NCBI GenBank assembly: GCA_031268245.1
Contig: JAIRXN010000077.1
Coordinates: forward strand, 1-30,597
DNA from: Treponema sp.
GTDB lineage: Bacteria; Spirochaetota; Spirochaetia; Treponematales; Breznakiellaceae
Length of the DNA: 30,597 bases
Direction of reading: 5' to 3'
In this document: positions 17,235 to 24,389 of the stretch, piece by piece
Layout of the letters: every line of letters starts with the position of its first letter
How positions within the stretch are numbered: position 1 is the stretch's first letter
The notes under the pieces: generated by a model
Told to the model about the DNA's origin: nothing
Databases searched by the model: none
The model's input: only the letters and a program-made list of their open reading frames with translations
Made by a program: the position numbers and the translations under genes

Positions 17235-18035
17235 TTATCCCCTTGCCAAAAAAGCAAAAATATCCCGGCCTATGATACGGTCCTTATTGTCCCGTATTTC
17301 CAGCGGCAGTTTTACTGTCTCGTCTCCATGCCACTCGCAGCGGCTCATGTCTGCACGGAGTCCTTCCAGGGACTTGTTCCTGATCGCCGCGACATAATCA
17401 CCGATGCTGTCCATTTTTTCGGCAAGCTTTACGCCGAATATGTTTCCGGTTTCAAATTGATCCTCTTCGTGAATATCCGAGCCTGCGGTAACGGGGAGTC
17501 TAAGCTTTTCGGCATAGCGCAGGGCCAGGGCATCGTAGGAATACTCGGCATTCCCGCCGTTGACGGCCTCCACCGCGTCTACGCAGCCTGCGGAGAGGAT
17601 AACCCTGCGGATGTAGTGATGCTGTCTAAACGGGTGGGCCTGAACCACGCAGCCGCCCGCTTCCCGTACCGCCCGGTACTGCCCGGCCCGTGTCCAGCTT
17701 CCGGCCTCGGGATGATCCAATAGCCAGTCTTTTCCAATGCCGTAGACAAGGTAGTCGTCACAGCTGTCGTAGGTTTCTTCCCAGCCGAAGAACACATCCA
17801 GCCCCTGCCGCTGACCTTCGTTCCAGGCCTCTTCGTAGCCCTGGCAGAAACGCTTTACCCACTCCTTCCAGGGCAGATTCCGGTTCACCGCCGTGTTTCC
17901 CCGGAAGAAGTGATCCGTGACGATGATGCCCCGAAAGCCTTCATCCCTGTAGTGTTTGATATAATCCGATCCCAGGGAAACCCCGCAGGCGCTGGAGATT
18001 GATGTGTGCAGATGGGTTTCGTAGAGAAAACTCAT
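17235..18035 (-). CDS. PHP-domain metal-dependent phosphoesterase
   Basis: I start at the ATG at 18035 (GGAAG five bases upstream), giving 266 residues. The PHP metal-binding pattern is intact: HLHT (H8, H10), TDH (D41, H42), an acidic site at E86/E87 in GWEET, AHP (H134) and GSDIH (D187, H189). Standalone PHP proteins hydrolyse phosphoesters, such as histidinol phosphate or nucleotides, using two or three metal ions. Length fits a single-domain enzyme with no polymerase partner, and there is no histidine-biosynthesis context, so histidinol phosphatase is not favoured. The stop lies 13 bases before the XRE-cupin start on the same strand, and the esterase gene is 64 bases upstream, so a shared transcript is likely. 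Substrate unknown. Confidence 0.86.
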   Translation of the reverse strand: MSFLYETHLHTSISSACGVSLGSDYIKHYRDEGFRGIIVTDHFFRGNTAVNRNLPWKEWVKRFCQGYEEAWNEGQRQGLDVFFGWEETYDSCDDYLVYGIGKDWLLDHPEAGSWTRAGQYRAVREAGGCVVQAHPFRQHHYIRRVILSAGCVDAVEAVNGGNAEYSYDALALRYAEKLRLPVTAGSDIHEEDQFETGNIFGVKLAEKMDSIGDYVAAIRNKSLEGLRADMSRCEWHGDETVKLPLEIRDNKDRIIGRDIFAFLARG

Positions 18036-18099
18036 AAAGGCTTCCGGAAGGGAATATTCACCTCCGCTTCGCTGCGGCCCGGCGGAATGTTCCGGACGT

Positions 18100-19404
18100 T
18101 TATTTCTTCTTCTGGGCCGAAAGCCATTCAAGAATCCGGGTATCTTTACCGCCTATCTCCTCGTGTATCCAGTTGTTGTACACATAGATCCAGGAACAGT
18201 GGCCTCCATATTCGTAATTGCTGCCGTCCCGGTTTTTCCATGTGCCGGAAAGATCTCTCACATCACGGAGGTAACTGTAGTAGACATTCGGGGCGCCCAG
18301 TTTGATCATCCGGTCATAGGTAGCCAGGGAATGTTTAACCGCCGGAACCACGGCATCCGTAGCCGCATTGACATACCATGTGGGAAGCTTCAATACCGGG
18401 TTGAGAGCCTCATCGCTTATGCGGCTGTCCAGAGCAGGGGAACAGACCGGAATAGCGGCGGCAAAGAAGTCCGGGTATTCAAGGATCAGAACCTGCGTCA
18501 TAAAGCCGCCGTTGGAAAGGCCGCCTACGTAGATTCTCTTCCGGTCTATGCCGGGATTCTTTTCAACATATTCGTCGATGAGCGCCTTGAGAACCCTGGT
18601 ATACTTGCTTGTATTTTTACCAAGTCCGTACTGGGGATCTCCGGCCACCTTCTTGCTCCGCCTTCCCGCATCCATCCAGAAGGTCGGGCTCTGGGGAACA
18701 AGCACATAGGCGCCGCCGAAGATCTTCTGGATTTCGGGAGCGGCAAAGACACAGGCCTTGTTACCTGCAAGGGGGAGCGAAGGATTCTTTCCTCCCTCGG
18801 CCCAGCCGTGCAGCCAGATGATCAGAGGGAGATTGGACTCCTTATGAGCGCCGGCCGGCTTGAAGTCCGCATAACGGAGGTTCATCTTGCCGTATTCCTT
18901 GTCTTTGCAGGAGAATTTCCCCGAAAGATTAAAAATCTCTATCTGCGGCCGGTACGTTTTTTTAAGAACATCCGCCCTGAATGAGGGGATGCCCGGAATA
19001 GACTTCTTCGTGATTATCGTATACTTGCATTCGATCCAGATAATCCGGGTTTCATCATAATTTATGGGTGAACAAAGCGAATCTTCCGGCGAAGAGACCA
19101 GTTCCAGGGTAAGAAACTGCCCCGCATCCGCCCTGTTGCCCTTTCCGTCGGACACATAGGCATCGGATACCTTTCTTTCCCCCTGGGCAACAAGACCGGC
19201 TGCGCTCCTGCCTTTTTTCCCGGCGGGCTTTTTCCCTGCCTTGTCCGCATCCTGGACGGCAATCCGGCTGTCAAAGCGGCTTACCTGCACACTAAAAGCG
19301 CTGATATCAATAGGAAGCGCCGTGCGTTTTTTCCCAATGCCCATAATCAATTTCGTGACCGAAGGGCCGAAATCAAGAATTTCTACTACCTGATCGTAGG
19401 TCAT
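18100..19404 (-). CDS. Alpha/beta-hydrolase esterase (prolyl-oligopeptidase-like) with N-terminal Ig-like domain
   Basis: The start at 19404 has a strong AGGAGA site; an in-frame ATG 17 codons upstream lacks one. The 434-residue protein has an N-terminal beta-rich region (about 1-155), then a catalytic alpha/beta-hydrolase domain: HGWAEGG (199-205, oxyanion region), GLSNGG (295-300, nucleophile S297), acid D350 in NAATDAVVP, and H402 in GGHCSW. This layout matches esterases with an Ig-like N-terminal domain, often annotated as poly(3-hydroxybutyrate) depolymerase-like or feruloyl-esterase-like. A basic low-complexity insert (KAGKKPAGKKGRS, 55-67) splits the N-terminal domain. No signal peptide is visible, so a cytoplasmic location is likely unless export is unconventional. 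It is the probable first gene of the ligase operon. Natural ester unknown. Confidence 0.87.
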   Translation of the reverse strand: MTYDQVVEILDFGPSVTKLIMGIGKKRTALPIDISAFSVQVSRFDSRIAVQDADKAGKKPAGKKGRSAAGLVAQGERKVSDAYVSDGKGNRADAGQFLTLELVSSPEDSLCSPINYDETRIIWIECKYTIITKKSIPGIPSFRADVLKKTYRPQIEIFNLSGKFSCKDKEYGKMNLRYADFKPAGAHKESNLPLIIWLHGWAEGGKNPSLPLAGNKACVFAAPEIQKIFGGAYVLVPQSPTFWMDAGRRSKKVAGDPQYGLGKNTSKYTRVLKALIDEYVEKNPGIDRKRIYVGGLSNGGFMTQVLILEYPDFFAAAIPVCSPALDSRISDEALNPVLKLPTWYVNAATDAVVPAVKHSLATYDRMIKLGAPNVYYSYLRDVRDLSGTWKNRDGSNYEYGGHCSWIYVYNNWIHEEIGGKDTRILEWLSAQKKK

Positions 19405-19434
19405 AATATCTCCTGAATAGTAATTGTTGCCCCT

Positions 19435-19463
19435 ATTCTGACCGGAAAAGCTCATTTTTTCAA
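19435..19463 (-). promoter_or_regulatory. Candidate sigma70-type promoter for the esterase operon
   Basis: TTGAAA (19458-19463) and CAGAAT (19435-19440) on the minus strand are 17 bases apart, placing transcription start about 25 bases before the esterase ATG at 19404. This also argues that the in-frame upstream ATG at 19455, which lies inside the promoter, is not the true start. Confidence 0.45.
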
Positions 19464-19678
19464 GGGGTATCGTATTGCTTCGTCGAAAATCATGCCTTTT
19501 CGCCCCTGTCTCAAGGCAGCCCCGGCCCGGAACGTCTCTTCAAACTGGTCCTGGTTCGCAAAAACCTGCTCATTATCATCATCGAAGCCATGTCTCAGAT
19601 CCCCTCAATATTATCGACCGCCTGCCCCCGGTTTTCGGCGGCTACGGCGCTGGGGGTTTTCCCCTCATATGCGTTTAC
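19452..19678 (-). pseudogene. Possible remnant of a decayed gene
   Basis: Two short minus-strand frames have plausible protein composition: 19595-19678 (reading NAYEGKTPSAVAAENRGQAV) and, in another frame, 19452-19604 (50 codons, including NEQVFANQDQFEETFRAG). Neither has a start codon with a ribosome site, and they overlap out of phase, as expected of a frameshifted relic. The family is not recognised. Confidence 0.25.
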
Positions 19679-19895
19679 TTATTACTATTGATTAACCACG
19701 GACAACACGGACTTTTGGCTGAAATTCTCTCTTTTGTCCGTGCTTGTCCAAGTTCTGCGAAGCAGAACAGCTGTCCGTGGTTATCTTTTTTCAAAGTAAA
19801 CGTATATGCCCTAAACCACCTCCGCCTAAAATCGTTTTATCCCGGCTTCTTTTGGAGGGATTTCTGCGATTAGACCACCGCCTTTGAACTCCCTC
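19464..19895. other. Gene-poor stretch with large palindrome
   Basis: No credible complete gene is present in about 430 bases. The stretch contains the possible relic described above, the branched palindrome at 19666-19808, and a weak distal inverted repeat (GGAGGGA at 19854-19860 with TCCCTCC at 19890-19896) just after the SPFH gene stop. No T-rich terminator is seen. Confidence 0.6.
19666..19808. repeat. Large branched palindrome (cloverleaf-like)
   Basis: Outer arms CATATGCGTTTACTT (19666-19680) and AAGTAAACGTATATG (19794-19808) pair with one mismatch. Inside, TAACCACGGACA (19693-19704) pairs perfectly with TGTCCGTGGTTA (19772-19783). Within that, CACGGAC (19706-19712) pairs with GTCCGTG (19736-19742), and GTTCTGC (19752-19758) with GCAGAAC (19762-19768). 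The folded form is a stem with two side hairpins. It lies between the SPFH gene and the esterase promoter. A diverged relative is at 30184-30230. Confidence 0.75.
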
Positions 19896-20813
19896 CTACT
19901 CTTTTATAAGTTCCTTTATTCCCGTTACCAGTCCCGCGAGATTCTGAATATCCGAAGGGATGATGATCTTGGTTGCCTTGCCGTCCGCCACCTTTTGCAG
20001 GGCTTCAAGGCTCTTGAGCCTGATGAGGGGCTCGTCGGCGGCAACGCCCTTGAGCATGGACAGTCCTTCGGCGGTAGCTTTCTGAACCGAAAGGATCGCC
20101 TGAGCCTCTCCTTCGGCCTCGCGGATGGCGGCTTCCTTGGCGGCCTCCGCCTGCAGGATTACTGCGGCCTTATCCGCTTCGGCCTTGAGTATGGCCGAGG
20201 CTTTCTGTCCTTCCGCCACAAGGATCGCCGACTGCTTCTCCCCTTCCGCCCTTAAAATGGATTCCCGCCTCTCCCGCTCGGCCCTCATCTGCTTTTCCAT
20301 GGCTTCCAGAATGCTCTTTGGGGGCGTGATATTCTTTACCTCTACACGGTTTACTTTGATTCCCCAGGGATCGGTGGCTTCGTCAAGAACACTGCGCATG
20401 CGGCTGTTGATCATGTCCCGGCTGGTGAGGGTTTCATCCAGTTCCAGTTCGCCGATAATGTTCCTGAGGGTAGTCGTAGCAAGATTTTCTATGGCGCTGA
20501 TCGGGTTCACTACTCCGTAAGTATAAAGCTTGGGATCGGTGATCTGGAAGTAGACCACCGTGTCTATCATCATGGTAACATTATCCTTGGTGATTACAGG
20601 CTGCGGATCAAAGTCCGCCACCTGTTCCTTGAGGATCACCCGGTTTATCACCCTTTCGATGAAGGGGAGCTTGATGTGGAGTCCTACATTCCATGTAGCG
20701 CTGTAGGCTCCCAGACGTTCAACCACCTGGGCATTCGACTGGGACACAATTCTGACGTTAGTAATGATAAGCAGTACGATTAGTACCACCAGCACAATTA
20801 CGGCATAAGGCAT
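19896..20813 (-). CDS. SPFH/band-7 stomatin-like membrane protein (QmcA type)
   Basis: A 305-residue protein with one N-terminal transmembrane helix (about 3-19), an SPFH/PHB domain (about 24-180; includes VVERLGAYSATWNVGLHIKL and DPWGIKVNRVEVKNITPP), an Ala/Glu-rich coiled coil of repeated AEG/AEA units (about 190-245), and a C-terminal segment ending GIKELIKE. Such flotillin- or stomatin-like proteins form ring-like membrane oligomers linked to membrane quality control. The NfeD gene directly upstream (3-base gap; AGGAG nine bases before the ATG) is the classic partner, so this is the bacterial NfeD-stomatin pair. Here the pair sits at the end of an operon with two D-amino-acid-type enzymes, which is unusual. 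Family certain; exact function not. Confidence 0.95.
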   Translation of the reverse strand: MPYAVIVLVVLIVLLIITNVRIVSQSNAQVVERLGAYSATWNVGLHIKLPFIERVINRVILKEQVADFDPQPVITKDNVTMMIDTVVYFQITDPKLYTYGVVNPISAIENLATTTLRNIIGELELDETLTSRDMINSRMRSVLDEATDPWGIKVNRVEVKNITPPKSILEAMEKQMRAERERRESILRAEGEKQSAILVAEGQKASAILKAEADKAAVILQAEAAKEAAIREAEGEAQAILSVQKATAEGLSMLKGVAADEPLIRLKSLEALQKVADGKATKIIIPSDIQNLAGLVTGIKELIKE

Positions 20814-20816
20814 GAT

Positions 20817-21290
20817 TCATTTCTCCTTTTCATTGATGGAATTATTTTCAAGGGGCCGCACAATAGCCCGCACGCCCTCTATCCTGACAACGGTACATTT
20901 GCTGCCCTCGTTTATTTCCTGATTGTCTTCCCCGTGCGCCGACCAGATCTGCCCGGCCAGCTTTACTTCACCCTTTTCAAATTCGGTGATCTCTTTGATA
21001 ACCAGGGCCGTCTTGCCGATGAGTGCGTCAATATTGGTTTTCTCTCTGCCGACCTTCAATTTTTTTACCGCAATGGGCCGGGTAAAAACAAGAAGCAGCG
21101 CGGCAAGGGCCACAAAGATTATAAGCTGTACGATGAGAGGAACCGGCGCCATGGAAACAAAGATCAGTACCACCGCGGAAATGGCAAACCAGATGGTGGT
21201 CAGTCCCACGGTAAAGAGTTCGATAAGGGCGAGAATAACCGCGACGGCAAGCCAGAACCAGGGGCCAAAAAGAAAAAACATAAAATCCAT
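20817..21290 (-). CDS. NfeD-like membrane protein (short form with OB-fold)
   Basis: A 157-residue protein of the short NfeD class: hydrophobic helices fill residues about 3-70 (FGPWFWLAVAVILALIELFT at 8-27 opens the domain), followed by a soluble OB-fold domain (about 85-150; DALIGKTALVIKEITEFEKG, then GSKCTVVRIEGVRAIV). The long protease domain of full-length NfeD is absent. NfeD proteins are partners of SPFH proteins and are thought to help anchor or cap them in the membrane. AAGGACG before the ATG lies at the end of the upstream epimerase gene (9-base gap), and the stop is 3 bases from the SPFH start, so translation of all three is probably linked. Confidence 0.94.
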   Translation of the reverse strand: MDFMFFLFGPWFWLAVAVILALIELFTVGLTTIWFAISAVVLIFVSMAPVPLIVQLIIFVALAALLLVFTRPIAVKKLKVGREKTNIDALIGKTALVIKEITEFEKGEVKLAGQIWSAHGEDNQEINEGSKCTVVRIEGVRAIVRPLENNSINEKEK

Positions 21291-21299
21291 GATACGTCC

Positions 21300-22145
21300 T
21301 TAACGAGTAAGCCGGGCGGTTCTGGTCAGAGTAACTTTCCCGCCGATGGACACCGACCGGACAAGACCGTTTTTCATGTTGACTCTTGTCTCTATCGTTC
21401 CGCCCGGCTGTCTGAGACTGAAACAATGTTCGGCCTGTCCCTTTCCGCCGCCGGCGGCATTGCCGACGGTATTACCGGCGGCATTTCTACTGAGCCAGAC
21501 CCCCAGGGCCGCCGAACCGGAACCGCAGCTTGACTCAAATACCAGAGTCCCCGTGGCATAGACATACACCAAAGGGATCAACTCCCGCCCTTCTTCATCC
21601 CAGAAGAGGAGTCCAAGGGCCTGCGGAGTCCCCTCTTCGGCTTCGATAATTTTCTTCACACCGTAGAACATCTTTTCGGCAGGCTTAAAACCCGGCGCTA
21701 TTACATGGGTGATACCGTCAAACACAATTACGGGCAGGGAGCGGCCTTCATACTCTATCACTTTTTCCGCGGCAGGCCCGGGTATTTCCACTTCCGCATT
21801 CCCGGTCTCCGTATCGACCCTGACAGGAATGTTCCCCTTCATTCCGCTGATTTCGACAGAAACGGTGTGTTTCCCGCGGAGGCCGGAAAGGCCGGCGACA
21901 TAGAGACCGAAACTCCGGGCGGCATTGCCGCAGAACTCTCCGCCGGACATTTCAAGCCGCCAGAATTTCTGTGCCTCACCATCAGGTTCGGTAACAAAAC
22001 CAACCTGTTCCACCTTCAGAACCTTGTCCGCTATAATCGTCTGAGCCAGGGAGACTCTGTCCTCCACGGGGCCTGAAACAAGGGCGGTAATGTTTCCTGC
22101 CGGGTCTGCGATAACCAGTTCCGGGGCGGAGTCTTCAGCTTTCAT
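21300..22145 (-). CDS. DapF-like amino-acid epimerase/racemase (PLP-independent)
   Basis: The start at 22145 has a strong AGGAGGG site four bases upstream; the longer open frame does not. The 281-residue protein has the two-domain DapF fold pattern with both catalytic cysteines: C72 in EFCGNAARSFG and C207 in ESSCGSGSAALG. True diaminopimelate epimerase usually has GNGxR after the first Cys; here it is GNAAR, closer to amino-acid racemases of the superfamily such as the CntK histidine racemase. A Gly/Ala/Asn-rich insert (221-235) follows the second Cys motif. The gene overlaps the end of the D-aminoacylase gene by 11 bases. Together they suggest interconversion of L- and D-amino acids next to release of D-amino acids from N-acyl forms. 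Superfamily sure; substrate unknown. Confidence 0.88.
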   Translation of the reverse strand: MKAEDSAPELVIADPAGNITALVSGPVEDRVSLAQTIIADKVLKVEQVGFVTEPDGEAQKFWRLEMSGGEFCGNAARSFGLYVAGLSGLRGKHTVSVEISGMKGNIPVRVDTETGNAEVEIPGPAAEKVIEYEGRSLPVIVFDGITHVIAPGFKPAEKMFYGVKKIIEAEEGTPQALGLLFWDEEGRELIPLVYVYATGTLVFESSCGSGSAALGVWLSRNAAGNTVGNAAGGGKGQAEHCFSLRQPGGTIETRVNMKNGLVRSVSIGGKVTLTRTARLTR

Positions 22146-23538
22146 GCGTCCCTCCTGCATGGACAAGCCTGCCTCCGGCAATAAGCGCCCGGATACCTTC
22201 GGAGGGAAGGGCGCAGGCATCAATGCCGTAAGAGGCTCTGTCGGCTATCTTCTCAAAGTCAAAGAGCACGAGATCCGCATCGCAGCCTTCCTGCAGTCTT
22301 CCTTTTTTTTCTAGTCCCAGTCTTTGGGCCGGGTTCAGGGTAAGTTTGCGCAGTCCTTCGATTAAGGGGAAGGATTTCTTTTCCCTTACAAATTCTTTCA
22401 GGAAGCGGGCCGGGGAACCGGCGGAACGGGGATGCCCCTTGATATGATCCCCGCTCAGGGTGAGTAAGGCATCGCTCCCCACACAGGCATATTCGAGTTT
22501 ATAGGCAGCTTCAATGTCCTCAAAAGGCATCGCATTATGACAGGCAACCATGGTGTCTTCCGGCGCAGTGCGGAGTTTTTCAAAAAGTTCAGGCGTACAG
22601 TACCGGCCCGCCATTTCTCCGGAAATAAGTTCCAGATCCTCAATGCCGAAGTTGAATTCATCAAAACCCTGATCAAAGACCGCGGACTGTATGGAGGTGG
22701 CCCAGACATTGTATGGATACACATCGACATATATATCGGCGCCGCTTTTACGGGCCTTGTCAATCAGGAGGGCGGCCTTTTTAATATTATTCTCCCCCGC
22801 AGTATTTTTTCCGTACACATTGGATGCCAGATGGGAAATCTGCAGGGCCGCCCCGGTAATCTCCGCCGCCGCGAGTACCTCTTCTACCCCCTCCAGCGCA
22901 CGGGCGGGAACATCATGGCGCATGTGAACCGCAAAAAACTTTCCCGCTTCCGCGGCGGCGGAGCAGAGGGCAACGAGTTCTCCGAATTCCGTTCCCGGCG
23001 CGTATTGCAGGCCGAATGAAATTCCCGCAGCCCCTTCCTTCAATGCGGCAGCGGCCATATTTTTCAGTTTCACAATCTGCGCGGGAGAAGCCCTGTCATA
23101 GTCCCCAAGCCCAAGCCTTTGTCTCAGGCTGACATTGCCGATAAGACTCATGCAGTTGATGGGAAGTCTGAGATCTTCCAGCTTCTGCAGATAGGCCCCC
23201 ATGGGATAATTGCTGTAACCGCAGTTACCCCCCATAATAAAGGTATTGCCGGTACGCATGGCGCATACGGAGATCGTATTCGGGAAAAAAAACCGATTCT
23301 CCAGAGGCTTGTTGAGGGGGCCGGCGCCGCCTTCGATAGTATCTTCGTGAGTGTGGATATCGATAAAACCGGGCGCGAGGATGAGTCCCCCGCCGTCAAT
23401 CTCCTGCCTTCCGGCAAGGCTGTTCCGGCTCAGGGCGGCAATACTCCCCCCGTTTATGCCCGTATTGAGAATTTCATCGGTTCCGGTTTCAGGGTCTATG
23501 ACCCGCGCTCCGGCGATAACCATGTCATAAAGAGCCAT
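22135..23538 (-). CDS. N-acyl-D-amino-acid deacylase family amidohydrolase
   Basis: A 467-residue metal-dependent amidohydrolase. The D-aminoacylase pattern is complete: PGFIDIHTHED (56-66; H62, H64), the cysteine ligand in GGNCG (C106), HMRHD (H205), QISHLAS (H236) and the catalytic aspartate GSDALL (D356). Relatives release free D-amino acids (or D-glutamate, D-aspartate) from N-acylated forms. A closing domain with DADLVLFDFEKI and GIRALIAGGRLV matches the usual C-terminal beta domain. A strong GGGGAGG site precedes the ATG at 23538. It is the first gene of the apparent four-gene operon and is transcribed away from rsmE. The adjacent DapF-like enzyme suggests use or scavenging of D-amino acids, perhaps from peptidoglycan. 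Dihydroorotase or urease-type activity is less likely given the Cys ligand. Confidence 0.9.
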   Translation of the reverse strand: MALYDMVIAGARVIDPETGTDEILNTGINGGSIAALSRNSLAGRQEIDGGGLILAPGFIDIHTHEDTIEGGAGPLNKPLENRFFFPNTISVCAMRTGNTFIMGGNCGYSNYPMGAYLQKLEDLRLPINCMSLIGNVSLRQRLGLGDYDRASPAQIVKLKNMAAAALKEGAAGISFGLQYAPGTEFGELVALCSAAAEAGKFFAVHMRHDVPARALEGVEEVLAAAEITGAALQISHLASNVYGKNTAGENNIKKAALLIDKARKSGADIYVDVYPYNVWATSIQSAVFDQGFDEFNFGIEDLELISGEMAGRYCTPELFEKLRTAPEDTMVACHNAMPFEDIEAAYKLEYACVGSDALLTLSGDHIKGHPRSAGSPARFLKEFVREKKSFPLIEGLRKLTLNPAQRLGLEKKGRLQEGCDADLVLFDFEKIADRASYGIDACALPSEGIRALIAGGRLVHAGGTHES

Positions 23539-23577
23539 ACAACCTCCCCCGAACTAAACCAATATGATATTATGCTT

Positions 23578-23606
23578 ATTATAAAGGAGGAATCCATGGT
23601 TGAAAA
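23578..23606 (-). promoter_or_regulatory. Candidate promoter for the D-aminoacylase-SPFH operon
   Basis: On the minus strand a perfect TATAAT (23578-23583) is preceded after 17 bases by TTTTCA (23601-23606). It would start transcription about 35 bases before the D-aminoacylase ATG. It overlaps the ribosome site and leader frame of the divergent rsmE gene, so the two transcripts would compete here. Confidence 0.5.
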
Positions 23607-23622
23607 GAGACAGAAAACATGA
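23596..23622 (+). CDS. Eight-residue leader frame coupled to rsmE
   Basis: An ideal ribosome site (AAGGAGG, 23584-23590) is followed five bases later by ATG at 23596, which reads MVEKRQKT and stops at TGA 23620-23622. That stop overlaps the rsmE ATG (ATGA at 23619-23622). The rsmE start has no comparable site of its own, so ribosomes are probably delivered by termination on this minigene. The encoded peptide is too short for a domain. Confidence 0.55.
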   Translation: MVEKRQKT

Positions 23623-24389
23623 ACCTGATCCTGTTTGAGGAGCATGAGCTGGGGAAGGCCCTCTCCCGATGGGACAAAAGAACCGTACACCTCCTCAAGG
23701 TACTGCACAGGAAAACCGGTGACAGTTTTGATGCGGGCCTTCTGGGAGGGATGCGGGGTCAGGGCCGTATCGAAAAGATAAACATCGACGGTTCGGTCCT
23801 CGTATCCCTCAAACTGGATGAGGCCGCCCCGGAACGCCTTCCCCTGCGGGTGGCGGTAGGCTTCCCCAGGCCCATACAACTCAAACGCCTCCTGCGGGAT
23901 CTTTCCAGCCTGGGAATCAGCGCGGTAGATCTTCTGGAAACGGAACTGGGAGAAAAAAGCTACCGGGATACAAACCTGCTTAAAAACGGCGGAGCCCGCG
24001 CCGCCTTTATCGAAGGGGCCGTACAGTCCCGGGATACCAGCATTCCCGAATTGGCTGTCTACGGCAGCCTTGGGGAATGGCTTGAGGCGAGACCCTGGGA
24101 CAGGCAGGGGAATACAGGGAAGCTTCTTTCCGTGCGTACCGTGCCTCTTCTGGTGGCCGCGGACAATGTAAGGCCGGAAGGCGCCATGGCCCGGCTTTCC
24201 CCGGTACAGCGGCCCGTGGTATTGGCCGTGGGAAGCGAGCGGGGCTGGTCGGACACGGAACGGGGCAGCCTTGAAACCGCAGGATTTCTGCGGCTTTCCC
24301 TCGGGCCGCGGGCGCTCCGCACGGAAACCGCCTGTGTGGCAGCCGCAATTATTGCCATGGAAAAAATCGGAGCACTGGAGGATTGGTGA
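23619..24389 (+). CDS. rsmE: 16S rRNA (uracil1498-N3)-methyltransferase RsmE
   Basis: A 256-residue SPOUT methyltransferase. The N-terminal PUA-like part contains RWDKRTVHLLKVLHRKTGDS; the C-terminal knot domain carries VGFPRPIQLKRLLRDLSSLG, AVGSERGWSDTE and LGPRALRTETACVAA, matching the RsmE signature LG.RILRtETA. The enzyme methylates N3 of U1498 in 16S rRNA with S-adenosylmethionine. Length and order are normal. It starts within a leader frame at 23596 and its stop shares one base with the start of the following metalloprotein gene (TGATG), so the two are translationally linked. Elsewhere in bacteria rsmE often sits beside prmA or dnaJ, which are not seen here. Confidence 0.94.
   Translation: MNLILFEEHELGKALSRWDKRTVHLLKVLHRKTGDSFDAGLLGGMRGQGRIEKINIDGSVLVSLKLDEAAPERLPLRVAVGFPRPIQLKRLLRDLSSLGISAVDLLETELGEKSYRDTNLLKNGGARAAFIEGAVQSRDTSIPELAVYGSLGEWLEARPWDRQGNTGKLLSVRTVPLLVAADNVRPEGAMARLSPVQRPVVLAVGSERGWSDTERGSLETAGFLRLSLGPRALRTETACVAAAIIAMEKIGALEDW

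Noticed and set aside
18064..18093. GC-rich small hairpins between the esterase and PHP genes as a terminator
   Set aside because: Stems are only four or five base pairs and no T-run follows; the genes are likely co-transcribed.
18163..18984. Open plus-strand frame of 273 codons
   Set aside because: Antisense to the esterase, whose catalytic triad is intact.
19693..19783. The cloverleaf-like palindrome as a tRNA
   Set aside because: It lacks the tRNA consensus (no T-loop GTTCRANNC at the right place, no anticodon stem of correct size, no acceptor end).
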